Shown in pieces: positions 6,896-14,031 of a DNA stretch of 35,916 bases. The position numbers and the translations under genes are program-made. This DNA comes from CAIQJJ01 sp964606085 (GTDB lineage: Bacteria; Chloroflexota; Anaerolineae; Anaerolineales; UBA4823), in contig CAZSFD010000055.1 of assembly GCA_964606085.1 (NCBI GenBank), positions 1-35,916 of the forward strand. The letters run 5' to 3'. The notes below the pieces were generated by a model. It searched no databases and was not told where the DNA came from. It worked only from the letters and a program-made list of their open reading frames with translations. Within the stretch, counting starts at the first letter, position 1. Each line of letters starts with the position of its first letter.

Positions 6896-7561
6896 ATGGC
6901 CGAAACATTCAACTGCTCCACCTGCGGCGCGCCGCTGACCGTTTCTGGCGATGCCGCCAGCATTCGCTGCCCTTATTGCAGCAATACCGTGATCGTCCCC
7001 GAAAGCCTGCGCGGTGGCGCGCCCGAATCAGCCCCTGTGCAAACAGGTCCCGATCCGGCCAAAATTCAGGAAATTGTTGCTATTGCCCGCAGCGGCAACA
7101 AAATCGAGGCCATCAAACAATACCGCGAACTAACCGGGGTGGGACTGAAAGAAGCGAAAGACACCGTCGAGGCCTTGGTGGAGGGCCGCCAGGTAGAAAT
7201 TCACACCATGCACGTGTTACAGACGACCGCCGGCGAAGATATCGTTGAACTGATTCAGCGTGGAAATAAGATCGAGGCGATCAAGCGCTACCGCGAGCAG
7301 ACCGGCCTGGGGCTTAAGGAGTCCAAAGATGCTATCGAAGCGATAGAGGCTGCCCAGACCTGGGGCAATGTCCTTGCCGATCAGGCAACCGTCGTGCCGC
7401 AAACGCGCCCATCCATCTCCACCCCGCCGCCCGTTGTCGAAAGCTCATCATCTCTATCTGGCTTCTTTCCGAGTGTACTCGTGGCACTGGTTGTCCTGGC
7501 TATCCTGGCTGGTTGTCTGATACCGGTGCTTATCTGGCTTTTTGCCGGGAGCGGGCAGTAA
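6896..7561 (+). CDS. Zinc-ribbon membrane protein with two L7/L12 C-terminal-domain-like motifs
   Basis: A 221-aa protein in three parts. Residues 7-28 form a zinc ribbon (C7-x2-C10 ... C25-x2-C28, with CPYC). Residues 68-94 and 123-150 are two near-copies of GNKIEAIK-x-YRE-x-TG-x-GLKE-x-KD. This matches the core of the ribosomal L7/L12 C-terminal domain, the surface that binds translational GTPases. Residues about 193-217 form one membrane helix near the C-terminus, which should leave the ribbon and repeats in the cytoplasm. The ATG at 6896 follows AGGTGA; a TTG five codons earlier is less likely. It lies 108 bp before infC on the same strand, next to a translation operon. Function unknown; it is not a ribosomal L7/L12. 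Confidence 0.8.
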   Translation: MAETFNCSTCGAPLTVSGDAASIRCPYCSNTVIVPESLRGGAPESAPVQTGPDPAKIQEIVAIARSGNKIEAIKQYRELTGVGLKEAKDTVEALVEGRQVEIHTMHVLQTTAGEDIVELIQRGNKIEAIKRYREQTGLGLKESKDAIEAIEAAQTWGNVLADQATVVPQTRPSISTPPPVVESSSSLSGFFPSVLVALVVLAILAGCLIPVLIWLFAGSGQ

Positions 7562-7591
7562 TTTCAGGCGTGTGCAGGCGCGATTTCGGCG

Positions 7592-7621
7592 TTGACGATT
7601 CGTTGTTGTGTGTGGTATCAT
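7592..7621 (+). promoter_or_regulatory. Probable sigma70-type promoter for infC-rpmI-rplT
   Basis: TTGACG (7592-7597) and TATCAT (7616-7621) are separated by 18 bp, in a gene-free spacer. Transcription would begin near 7628, leaving a leader of about 40 nt before infC. Confidence 0.6.
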
Positions 7622-7669
7622 CCTGCCGCCATTTTCTAGGCATGGTGATAGTATTCAAAGGAGTTCGAT

Positions 7670-8224
7670 ATAAGTACCCAGAATTTTCGTGTCAATGAAG
7701 AAATTCGAGTGCGAGAAGTCCGGTTGATTGGCCCTAAAAACGAAAACATTGGGGTCGTATCTACGGAAGAAGCTCGGCGGATTGCGCGTGATGCTGAACT
7801 CGACCTGGTCGAAGTGGCGCCCAACAGTGTCCCGCCGGTATGCCGGGTACTCGATTTTGGTAAGTTTCTCTACGAACGGACGAAAAAAGAGCGCGACGCC
7901 AAAAAGGCACAGACGAAGATCGAAGTCAAAGAAATTCGGTTGCGCCCAAAAACCAATGTACATCATCGTTCGTTCAAGGTACGCGATGCCCGCCGCTGGC
8001 TGGAAGAAGGAAATAAAGTTAAAGTGCGCATTCGCTTCCGCGGGCGCGAGATTGATTATGTAGACCTGGCGCTCAATGACTTGAAAGAAGTGGCTGCAGA
8101 TTTGGTAGACATTGCCCTGGTCGAAGTGCCCCCAGCCATGGAAGGAAAAAGCGTCCTGATGGTATTGGCCCCGTCTGGCAAGACGGCAAAGAAAAAGGGG
8201 CCTGGCGAAGAAAAAGAAGCCTAA
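7670..8224 (+). CDS. infC: Translation initiation factor IF-3, AUA start
   Basis: A 184-aa IF-3, which binds the 30S subunit and enforces correct initiator tRNA and start-codon selection. The N-terminal domain begins STQNFRVNEEIRVREVRLIG, the conserved family opening, and the C-terminal domain contains KVKVRIRFRGRE. An in-frame TAG at 7649 leaves no ATG, GTG or TTG upstream of the conserved region; the first GTG (7709) would delete FRVNEEI. The codon ATA at 7670 sits 6 nt after AAAGGAG and gives the right N-terminus. Rare start codons (AUU and others) are established for infC in other bacteria and let IF-3 repress its own synthesis. It is first in the operon with rpmI and rplT. Confidence 0.93.
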   Translation: MSTQNFRVNEEIRVREVRLIGPKNENIGVVSTEEARRIARDAELDLVEVAPNSVPPVCRVLDFGKFLYERTKKERDAKKAQTKIEVKEIRLRPKTNVHHRSFKVRDARRWLEEGNKVKVRIRFRGREIDYVDLALNDLKEVAADLVDIALVEVPPAMEGKSVLMVLAPSGKTAKKKGPGEEKEA

Positions 8225-8251
8225 TCGCCAAAATGTTGTGCCTGTCAAACC

Positions 8252-8296
8252 CTCCGCGGTCTGGTCAGTGTGTCAGCCTCACCCGCGGAGTTTTTT
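8252..8296 (+). terminator. Intrinsic-terminator-like hairpin between infC and rpmI
   Basis: CTCCGCGG (8252-8259) pairs perfectly with CCGCGGAG (8283-8290), followed at once by TTTTTT (8291-8296). It lies inside the operon, 28 bp after infC, with the rpmI ribosome binding site just downstream. It could act as a partial terminator or attenuator that sets infC against rpmI-rplT levels. Confidence 0.7.
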
Positions 8297-8315
8297 ATGA
8301 GAAGGAGTAGTAGCT

Positions 8316-8543
8316 GTGCCTCGCAAACAACGTCAAGGTAAGTACAAAATCAAAACCCATAAGGCAACCTCGAAACGGTTTCGCCTGACCGGGACGGGCA
8401 TAGTGGTGCGCACCAAAGGCGGCAAAAGCCACCTGCGCCGCCGCACCTCGCCGCGCACCACCGCCCTGTTTACCGAGATGATCCCTGTCAAGGGTCGCGG
8501 GATTGTCAAGCGCGTCAAGCGCCTGGCCCCCTATCTCGGCTGA
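8316..8543 (+). CDS. rpmI: Large-subunit ribosomal protein bL35
   Basis: A 75-aa basic protein matching bL35: KYKIKTHKATSKRF near the N-terminus and the KSHLRRRTSPRTTAL core. It is a structural protein of the 50S subunit. It is slightly longer than the typical 64-66 aa, with the extra residues at both ends. The start is GTG at 8316, preceded by AAGGAG. It lies between infC and rplT, the classical order, downstream of the hairpin at 8252-8296. Confidence 0.93.
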   Translation: MPRKQRQGKYKIKTHKATSKRFRLTGTGIVVRTKGGKSHLRRRTSPRTTALFTEMIPVKGRGIVKRVKRLAPYLG

Positions 8544-8577
8544 TTCCCGGCTATCCTATCCACCTTATTTAGTGCAG

Positions 8578-8617
8578 CCGTTGGGTGTGCGCAACGGGTA
8601 AAGGCCCTCGCTTTACC
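8578..8617 (+). promoter_or_regulatory. Tandem hairpins in the rpmI-rplT spacer, possible L20 regulatory site
   Basis: Two adjacent stems occur in the 104-nt spacer: CCGTTG/CAACGG (8578-8583 with 8592-8597) and GGTAAAG/CTTTACC (8597-8603 with 8611-8617). L20 is known to repress its own operon by binding structured mRNA in other bacteria. A similar role here is inference. Confidence 0.4.
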
Positions 8618-8647
8618 GACGCCCAGGGGTTCGCAGGAGAGTAAACG

Positions 8648-8995
8648 ATGACTCGTGTAAAGACCGGTGTTGTCCGCCGACAGCACCACAAGAAAGTTCT
8701 CAAGATCACTTCCGGGCAGTTTGGCACCCGGCATCGCCTGTTCCGGCGCGCCAACGAAGCCATGCTCAAGAGCCTATGGTACGCCACGCGCGACCGCCGT
8801 CTGCGCCGCCGCGACCTGCGCGCCTTGTGGATCGCTCGCATCAATGCCGCTGCCCGCCAAAATGGCTCCACCTACAGCCAGTTGATCGGCGCCATGAAAA
8901 AAGCCAATGTCACCATCAATCGCAAGATGCTGGCTGACCTGGCTGTGCGCGATCCGCAGGCATTCAAAGCGGTTATGGCCCAGGCACAAGCTTAA
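8648..8995 (+). CDS. rplT: Large-subunit ribosomal protein bL20
   Basis: A 115-aa protein matching bL20 along its length: MTRVKTGVVRRQHHKKVLK at the start, then RLFRRANEAMLKSLWYATRDRR and WIARINAAARQNGSTYSQLI. L20 binds 23S rRNA early in 50S assembly and in several bacteria represses its own operon. The ATG follows AGGAGAG. It is last in the operon and is followed by a clear intrinsic terminator. Confidence 0.97.
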   Translation: MTRVKTGVVRRQHHKKVLKITSGQFGTRHRLFRRANEAMLKSLWYATRDRRLRRRDLRALWIARINAAARQNGSTYSQLIGAMKKANVTINRKMLADLAVRDPQAFKAVMAQAQA

Positions 8996-9018
8996 TCTCA
9001 TCCTTCCTATTCCCCTGA

Positions 9019-9050
9019 CAGGAGCAGAGATATTCTGCTCCTGTTTTGTT
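9019..9050 (+). terminator. Intrinsic terminator of infC-rpmI-rplT
   Basis: CAGGAGCAGA (9019-9028) and TCTGCTCCTG (9034-9043) form a perfect 10-bp stem with a 5-nt loop, followed by TTTTGTT. Confidence 0.88.
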
Positions 9051-9062
9051 TTGCTGAAAGCG

Positions 9063-9071
9063 TGCTAGAAT
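9063..9071 (+). promoter_or_regulatory. Extended -10 element, possible frr promoter
   Basis: TGCTAGAAT fits an extended -10 box just after the rplT terminator and 36 bp before the frr start. No good -35 box is visible. Confidence 0.35.
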
Positions 9072-9106
9072 CACAACATGTTTACACATCGCAAATGGAG
9101 GTACCC

Positions 9107-9664
9107 ATGTTGAAAGACCTATACAAAGAAGCTGAGAGCCGTATGAGCAGCGCGATTAGCTCATTAGAGCATGAACTGGCTGGTATTCGTACCGGGCGGG
9201 CCAGCCCGGCCCTGGTGGAACGCCTTTCGGTCGAATACTACGGTTCTCCCACCCCCCTGATGCAACTGGCGACCATCAGCGTGCCAGAACCGCGCCTGAT
9301 CACCATCCGCCCATTTGATGGGTCTACGATCAAGGCCATTGAACGGGCCATTTTAGCCTCCGACCTGGGGTTGACCCCTGGCAATGATGGCAAGGTGATC
9401 CGCCTTTCGCTGCCGCCGTTGACGGAAGAACGCCGGCGTGATCTGGTCAAATTGGTTCATCATCGTGCTGAAGAGAGCCGCGTGTCCATCCGGAATGTGC
9501 GCCGCGACATTCTGAAGGATATGCGCGAGTTCGAGGCAGAAAAACTGATCTCTGAAGATGACCTCGAGCATGGTGAGGAAGAAATGCAAAAAATCACCGA
9601 TCACTACATTGAAGAGGTCGGCCAGGTTGCCTTGCGAAAAGAGAAAGAAGTGCTGGAGGTTTAA
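9107..9664 (+). CDS. frr: Ribosome recycling factor
   Basis: A 185-aa RRF, which with EF-G splits post-termination ribosomes. It matches the family throughout: LAGIRTGRASPALVERLSVEYYGSPTPL, the LATISVPEPRLITIRPFD strand region, and the C-terminal helix LVKLVHHRAEESRVSIRNVRRD. The length equals the family norm. The ATG at 9107 follows GGAGG, whereas the open frame 15 codons upstream has no such site. It starts a cluster with uppS and cdsA. The usual upstream pyrH is replaced by infC-rpmI-rplT. Confidence 0.96.
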   Translation: MLKDLYKEAESRMSSAISSLEHELAGIRTGRASPALVERLSVEYYGSPTPLMQLATISVPEPRLITIRPFDGSTIKAIERAILASDLGLTPGNDGKVIRLSLPPLTEERRRDLVKLVHHRAEESRVSIRNVRRDILKDMREFEAEKLISEDDLEHGEEEMQKITDHYIEEVGQVALRKEKEVLEV

Positions 9665-9673
9665 GGGCAGCCG

Positions 9674-10396
9674 ATGGATACAAATCCTGACACCAAGAAT
9701 ACTGAGTCGGTGCGCATCCCCACCCATATTGCCATCATCATGGACGGCAACGGGCGATGGGCGCGTTCGCGTGGCTTGCCGCGGCTGGCAGGTCATCGCG
9801 CCGGCACCGAAAATTTGCGCCGAGTGATCGAGGCCTGTGTCGAATTTGGCGTCCAATACCTCACCATTTACGCCTTCTCCACCGAAAATTGGGGCAGGCC
9901 GCCCGACGAAGTGAAAGGTCTGCTGCAAATCCTCGAAAGCGTTCTCGACCGCGAACTCCAGCAGCTTCACGACCAGGGCGTACAGCTACGCCACATTGGG
10001 CGCATTGACGGCCTCGAACCCAAACTGCGTCAAAAAGTGCTTCAAGCTGTGGAAATGACCAAAAATAACACCCGCCTCATTTTGTCCGTCGCCTTCAACT
10101 ATGGCGGCCGCGATGAGATCGTGTGCGCGATCCAAAATATCCTCGCCGATGGCCTCGCTCCTGAACAGGTGAACGAAGAACTGGTCAGCCATTATCTCTT
10201 CACCACAGGTGTTCCAGACCCCGACTTGATCATCCGCACTTCGGGCGAATTGCGCGGCAGTAATTTCTTGATCTGGCAGGGTGCTTACTCGGAATGGTAT
10301 TTCCCCCCGGTTTATTGGCCCGATTTCGACAAAAACGCCCTGCGCCAGGCCATTGAAGAATTTGGCCGCCGCGATCGCCGTTTTGGGCGGGTATAA
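9674..10396 (+). CDS. uppS: Isoprenyl transferase (undecaprenyl diphosphate synthase)
   Basis: A 240-aa cis-prenyltransferase that condenses isopentenyl diphosphate units to build the C55 lipid carrier for cell-envelope polymers. The catalytic Asp is D24 in IIMDGNGRWA. The conserved YAFSTENWGRP region and RTSGELRGSNFLIWQ (188-202), which binds isopentenyl diphosphate, are both present. AAGGG precedes the ATG 9 bp after frr. Next gene is cdsA, the usual order. Chain length of the product cannot be judged from sequence. Confidence 0.95.
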   Translation: MDTNPDTKNTESVRIPTHIAIIMDGNGRWARSRGLPRLAGHRAGTENLRRVIEACVEFGVQYLTIYAFSTENWGRPPDEVKGLLQILESVLDRELQQLHDQGVQLRHIGRIDGLEPKLRQKVLQAVEMTKNNTRLILSVAFNYGGRDEIVCAIQNILADGLAPEQVNEELVSHYLFTTGVPDPDLIIRTSGELRGSNFLIWQGAYSEWYFPPVYWPDFDKNALRQAIEEFGRRDRRFGRV

Positions 10397-10412
10397 ACCA
10401 TAGGCACATTAC

Positions 10413-11228
10413 ATGCTTGCTGACCGCATCATTATCGTGGCGGCTTTCCTGCCATTCAGCTTTGCCGTTTTCATTCTGGGCGGATGGCCGTTCCTGCTGT
10501 TCATGTTAGTCTTCACCGTCATGGCTGCACGCGAGTACGCCAGGCTATTCGAACCACTGGGCTTTCATCCTTCCAGCTTGATCCTTATCCTGGGTGTTAG
10601 CGCGTTGGTTCTCAGTCGTTACAATTCGGGTTTTGTCCATAGCCCACAGATTTTGAGCCTGGTCGTGCTATTGACGATGACCTATCACCTGTTCTCGTAT
10701 GAACGCGGCAACGAACGCGCCGGCACAAATTTTGGTATCGCCATCGGCGGCATCCTGTACATTGGCTGGCTGGGGGCTTATTTCATTTCGCTGCGTGCTT
10801 TACCCGATGGTATGTGGTGGCTGTTTGTTGTCTTGCCGAGCATCTGGGTTGCCGATTCAACCGCCTATTTGGTTGGCTCGCGCTGGGGCCGCCACCAATT
10901 GGCGCCACGCCTCAGCCCCAAAAAAACCTGGGAGGGATACTGCGGCGGCATCGCTGGTGGGGTTATCTTTGGGATGCTGGCCGGGCTGGCCATCGAGCAG
11001 GTTGCTCCCGCCTGGAGCGCGGTCAACCTGTGGCGTGGCGGATTGATCGGTTTGCTGATGGGCGTTTTTCCGACCCTGGGCGACCTCGGCGAAAGCATGA
11101 TCAAACGCCAGGCCCACGCCAAAGATTCTGGCGATATGATCCCCGGGCATGGCGGTTTCTTCGACCGGATTGACTCGTGGTTGTGGGCGGCGGTAATCGC
11201 CTACTACACCATCGTATGGTTTTTCTGA
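10413..11228 (+). CDS. cdsA: Phosphatidate cytidylyltransferase (CDP-diacylglycerol synthase)
   Basis: A 271-aa multi-pass membrane enzyme that makes CDP-diacylglycerol from phosphatidate and CTP for phospholipid synthesis. It carries SPKKTWEG (168-175) and the family signature near residues 228-255: S-x8-K with KDSGDMIPGHGGFFDRID, whose acidic residues bind metal. Roughly seven or eight membrane segments precede and surround these motifs. It follows uppS by 16 bp. In many bacteria dxr and rseP come next, but here a PilZ gene follows. Confidence 0.95.
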   Translation: MLADRIIIVAAFLPFSFAVFILGGWPFLLFMLVFTVMAAREYARLFEPLGFHPSSLILILGVSALVLSRYNSGFVHSPQILSLVVLLTMTYHLFSYERGNERAGTNFGIAIGGILYIGWLGAYFISLRALPDGMWWLFVVLPSIWVADSTAYLVGSRWGRHQLAPRLSPKKTWEGYCGGIAGGVIFGMLAGLAIEQVAPAWSAVNLWRGGLIGLLMGVFPTLGDLGESMIKRQAHAKDSGDMIPGHGGFFDRIDSWLWAAVIAYYTIVWFF

Positions 11229-11255
11229 ATTGTCTTTTGAGTAAGGAGGCAACTT

Positions 11256-11600
11256 ATGGATGAGCGCAGAAAATTCCGCCGGCGTCATGTGATCTATTAC
11301 TCGCGAGTCTATGAACGCACAACCGGTGAACTGATCGGCCATGTGATGGACATCACCCCTGAAGGCATCAAACTGATCAGCGAACAGCCCATTCCGATCC
11401 ATCAACGCTTTCACTTTCGCATAGACCTGCCCGACGATATTGCCATCAAAGAGTACATGTTTTTTGAAGCCGAAAGCAGGTGGAGCGCGCCCGATGTCAA
11501 CCCCGATTTCTATAACACGGGCTTCCAGGTGTTCAACATGAGTAAGGAAGATGCCGAATTTCTCAACCGCATGATTGACGAAACCGGCCTGCGAGATTGA
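11256..11600 (+). CDS. PilZ-domain protein, probable c-di-GMP receptor
   Basis: A 114-aa single-domain protein. The N-terminus RRKFRRRH supplies the RxxxR motif and DITPEGIKL the D/N-x-S/T-x-x-G motif, the two c-di-GMP-binding signatures of PilZ. The central Ser is Thr here, a common variant. A strong AAGGAGG precedes the ATG. It is in line with cdsA (27-bp gap) and the SAM hydrolase gene (3-bp gap), so it is likely cotranscribed. What it controls cannot be read from the sequence. Confidence 0.85.
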   Translation: MDERRKFRRRHVIYYSRVYERTTGELIGHVMDITPEGIKLISEQPIPIHQRFHFRIDLPDDIAIKEYMFFEAESRWSAPDVNPDFYNTGFQVFNMSKEDAEFLNRMIDETGLRD

Positions 11601-11603
11601 CCC

Positions 11604-12398
11604 ATGCGCCTGCTCACTTTGATGACCGATTTTGGCCTCAAAGACGGCAACGTGGGCGTCATGAAAGGGGTCATCCTGGCGATTGCACAACAGGCGCAAA
11701 TTGTAGACATCAGCCATCTCATCCCGGCGCAAAACCTGGCCGAGGCAGCCCTCATCTTGCTGCGCTCGGCCCCTTATTTTCCCCCTGAAACCATCCACAT
11801 CGTTGTGGTAGACCCCGGCGTAGGGACGGCGCGCCGCCCGATGGCCGCCCGCCTGGGCACACAGCTTTTCGTCGGGCCTGATAATGGCGTGATCACCCTG
11901 CTGCTTGAACATGCCGAAGCGCATGGCTGGCCGACCGAATTTGTTCACCTGGATAAACCTGAATTTTGGCTGCCGCACGTTAGCCACGTATTTCATGGGC
12001 GGGATATTTTTGCCCCCAGCGCCGCCCACCTGGCTTCTGGGAGAACCCTGGCCGACCTGGGCACACCGCTGGATGACCCCCTGCGCCTGGCGTTGCCGCG
12101 GCCAACACGCACTTCCACGGGCTGGCGCGGCGAGATCATCCACATTGACCATTTCGGCAACGCCGCCAGCAATATCCGCATTGAACATCTGGCCGGTAAC
12201 AACCCCCAGCGAATGATGGTGCAAATTGGCCGTGTGACCATTGCTGGCCTGGTGCAAACCTTTGGCGAGCGCCCCGTGGGCGAAACGGTGGCCCTATTTG
12301 GTTCGACCGGCAACCTGATTGTATCTGTGGTCAATGGCAATGCTGCCGAGCAATGGGGGATTCAAATTGGCGCTCCGATCACTATCACAATCGTATGA
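11604..12398 (+). CDS. SAM hydrolase (adenosyl-forming; DUF62/chlorinase-fluorinase fold)
   Basis: A 264-aa member of the SAM hydroxide adenosyltransferase family, which hydrolyses S-adenosylmethionine to adenosine and methionine. The family Asp-Arg-His triad is visible: D70 (VVVDPGVGT), R77/R78 (ARRP) and H131 (FHGRDIFAP). MTDFGLKD at 7-14 is the N-terminal signature and IDHFGNAASNI the C-terminal domain signature. The fold is shared with fluorinases and chlorinases, but the triad marks the hydrolase branch. The stop overlaps the next start (ATGA), pointing to coupling with the GNAT gene. Confidence 0.92.
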   Translation: MRLLTLMTDFGLKDGNVGVMKGVILAIAQQAQIVDISHLIPAQNLAEAALILLRSAPYFPPETIHIVVVDPGVGTARRPMAARLGTQLFVGPDNGVITLLLEHAEAHGWPTEFVHLDKPEFWLPHVSHVFHGRDIFAPSAAHLASGRTLADLGTPLDDPLRLALPRPTRTSTGWRGEIIHIDHFGNAASNIRIEHLAGNNPQRMMVQIGRVTIAGLVQTFGERPVGETVALFGSTGNLIVSVVNGNAAEQWGIQIGAPITITIV

Positions 12399-13258
12399 CC
12401 TTCGCTATTCAACCGCTTCCCGTCTGCCGCCCGGCGCTGCCGCTGGACAAGCCCGCCATGCTCGAACTGACCGCCCGCATCTGGGATGGCGAAGATTACC
12501 TGCCCTCTGTGTGGGATGATTGGCTGGCAGAACCCGCAGGCGTGCTGGCCGTGACCGAACTGGCCGGGCGGCTCGTGGGCATTGGCAAGCTCACCCGCCT
12601 GACCGCCGAGCAGTGGTGGCTGGAGGGCCTGCGCACCCACCCTGATTTCGAAGGCCGCGGCCTGGCCTCCCACCTCGCCGATTACCTGCTGGCCGCCTGG
12701 CAGAAAGCGGGCGGCCGCGTCCTCCGCCTGGCAACAGCCTCTTTCCGCGTTCCCGTTCACCGCCTGAGCGAGAAACGCGGTTTTGTCAAAGTGGGGGAAT
12801 GCAGTTTCTTCCGCGCCGATGGCCTCGCCGAAGCCGTGGCTAACTTTCAGCCGATTCAACTCGCTGAAACACCGGCCGCATTGGCGCTGGCGCAGGCCAA
12901 CCCGATCATGGACTTTATGGATATTCTCTGGCGTTGGGCCATGCCGTGTTTGCCCCTGCTCGAAGCGGCCATCCAGGTGCAGTGCGCCTGGTGGTGGCAA
13001 GGGCGGCGCGGCCTGCTGACCTGGTGGGTGGACGATTCTGAAGGCGAGATCAAACCCTGCCTCTCGCTGCTGGCCTGCGAAGCCAACGCTTTGCCTCACC
13101 TGCTGGCTGATGCCCGGCGTCTGGCAGCCAGCCTGGGATTTGCCCAAATCGCCTGGAATGCCCCCTTGCGGGCGAATGTGTTAGATGCCCTCGCACTGGC
13201 GGGTTTTCGCCGCACCTGGGAGGATGGGCTGTACCTGTACGAAAAGCAAGCCCCCTGA
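12395..13258 (+). CDS. GNAT family acetyltransferase
   Basis: A 287-aa protein with an N-terminal GNAT domain. Motif A is THPDFEGRGLASHL, which holds the R/Q-x-x-G-x-G/A acetyl-CoA pyrophosphate loop, followed by LAGFRR-type structure near the C-terminus (VLDALALAGFRRTWEDGLYLY). The second half may be a degenerate second GNAT fold. The substrate is unknown. The start codon overlaps the SAM hydrolase stop by 4 bp, so the longer frame from 12353 is rejected. Confidence 0.82.
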   Translation: MTFAIQPLPVCRPALPLDKPAMLELTARIWDGEDYLPSVWDDWLAEPAGVLAVTELAGRLVGIGKLTRLTAEQWWLEGLRTHPDFEGRGLASHLADYLLAAWQKAGGRVLRLATASFRVPVHRLSEKRGFVKVGECSFFRADGLAEAVANFQPIQLAETPAALALAQANPIMDFMDILWRWAMPCLPLLEAAIQVQCAWWWQGRRGLLTWWVDDSEGEIKPCLSLLACEANALPHLLADARRLAASLGFAQIAWNAPLRANVLDALALAGFRRTWEDGLYLYEKQAP

Positions 13259-13285
13259 AGACCGAAGCCGGGTGGAATTACACCG

Positions 13286-13918
13286 TCAGGAAATAACGCC
13301 CAATTCTTGCAGGGCGTGGAGGGTGGATATCGGGCCTTTGCCGCCTTCGGGCCACAGCCAGTTGAGCTTGAGGAAAAAGCCCGGCACGGCGGTGGAACGG
13401 ATGGTTTGGTCGAGGGCGGCGATTTCGATGAAGTGGTCATCGCGGCGTTGGTAGAAGCGGCAGCCGATGGGCCCGTAGGGGTCAATCAGCCACAATTCGC
13501 GCAAGCCGGCCTGTTCGTACATCTGGCGTTTGAAGCCGCGGTCGTAGGCGGCGGTGCTGGCGGAGAGCAGTTCGATGATCAAATCGGGCGCGCCGTTGAT
13601 CTCTTTGGGGGTGATGATGTGGCGGCGTTCTTCGGCAATGAACAGGACATCGGGGACATACAGATGGTTGGGAGATAAAACAACCGGGGTATTCGAGCCA
13701 ACTGCCGTTCCCAGGTGTTTGCTTTCGGCATACAGGCGCAAAATGGTCAACAAAAAGGTTTGTAGATCATCATGGGCAAAGGTAGCGGGTGCACTCATGG
13801 TCATCACTCCATCAATCAGCTCGGTTTTGGGTTTTTCGGGGGCCAGCAGCATGAACTCGTCTTCGGTGAAGCGTTCGGCCTGCTCGATTTGGGTGGGGAT
13901 GGTCAGCATGTCGCTCAT
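13286..13918 (-). CDS. Uma2 family (DUF820) PD-(D/E)XK-like protein
   Basis: A 210-aa protein of the Uma2/DUF820 family, a restriction-endonuclease-fold group greatly expanded in cyanobacteria and Chloroflexota. Visible family features are TELIDGVMTMSAP (32-44), YVPDVLF (D90) and PDLIIELLS (D112, E116), followed by RGFKRQMYEQAGLRELWLIDP (from about 127). D90, E116 and K130 are plausible active-site residues. The biological role of the family is unsettled. The ATG at 13918 follows GGAG. It is convergent with the GNAT gene and downstream of the PLD terminator. Confidence 0.88.
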   Translation of the reverse strand: MSDMLTIPTQIEQAERFTEDEFMLLAPEKPKTELIDGVMTMSAPATFAHDDLQTFLLTILRLYAESKHLGTAVGSNTPVVLSPNHLYVPDVLFIAEERRHIITPKEINGAPDLIIELLSASTAAYDRGFKRQMYEQAGLRELWLIDPYGPIGCRFYQRRDDHFIEIAALDQTIRSTAVPGFFLKLNWLWPEGGKGPISTLHALQELGVIS

Positions 13919-13993
13919 GGGGAACTCCAGCCGGCGGGGAATGGGCCGCGGCAAAGCGATTGTACCAGCTTTCAATTGGGCCCAAATTTCATC

Positions 13994-14028
13994 AAAAAAC
14001 CGCCGGACTGACTTCCAGCCCGGCGGTT
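13994..14028 (-). terminator. Intrinsic terminator of the PLD gene
   Basis: AACCGCCGG (13998-14006) pairs with CCGGCGGTT (14020-14028). Read on the minus strand, the stem is followed by a T-run (the A-run 13994-13999). It lies just after the PLD stop codon. Confidence 0.85.
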
Positions 14029-14031
14029 TGC

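Noticed and set aside
10857..12257. 466-aa minus-strand open frame opposite cdsA, PilZ and the SAM hydrolase
   Set aside because: It is antisense to three confidently recognised genes, has no recognisable motifs, and such long shadows are expected in high-GC DNA.
12362..13147. 261-aa minus-strand frame opposite the GNAT gene
   Set aside because: Antisense shadow; Gln/Ala/Gly-rich with no motifs.
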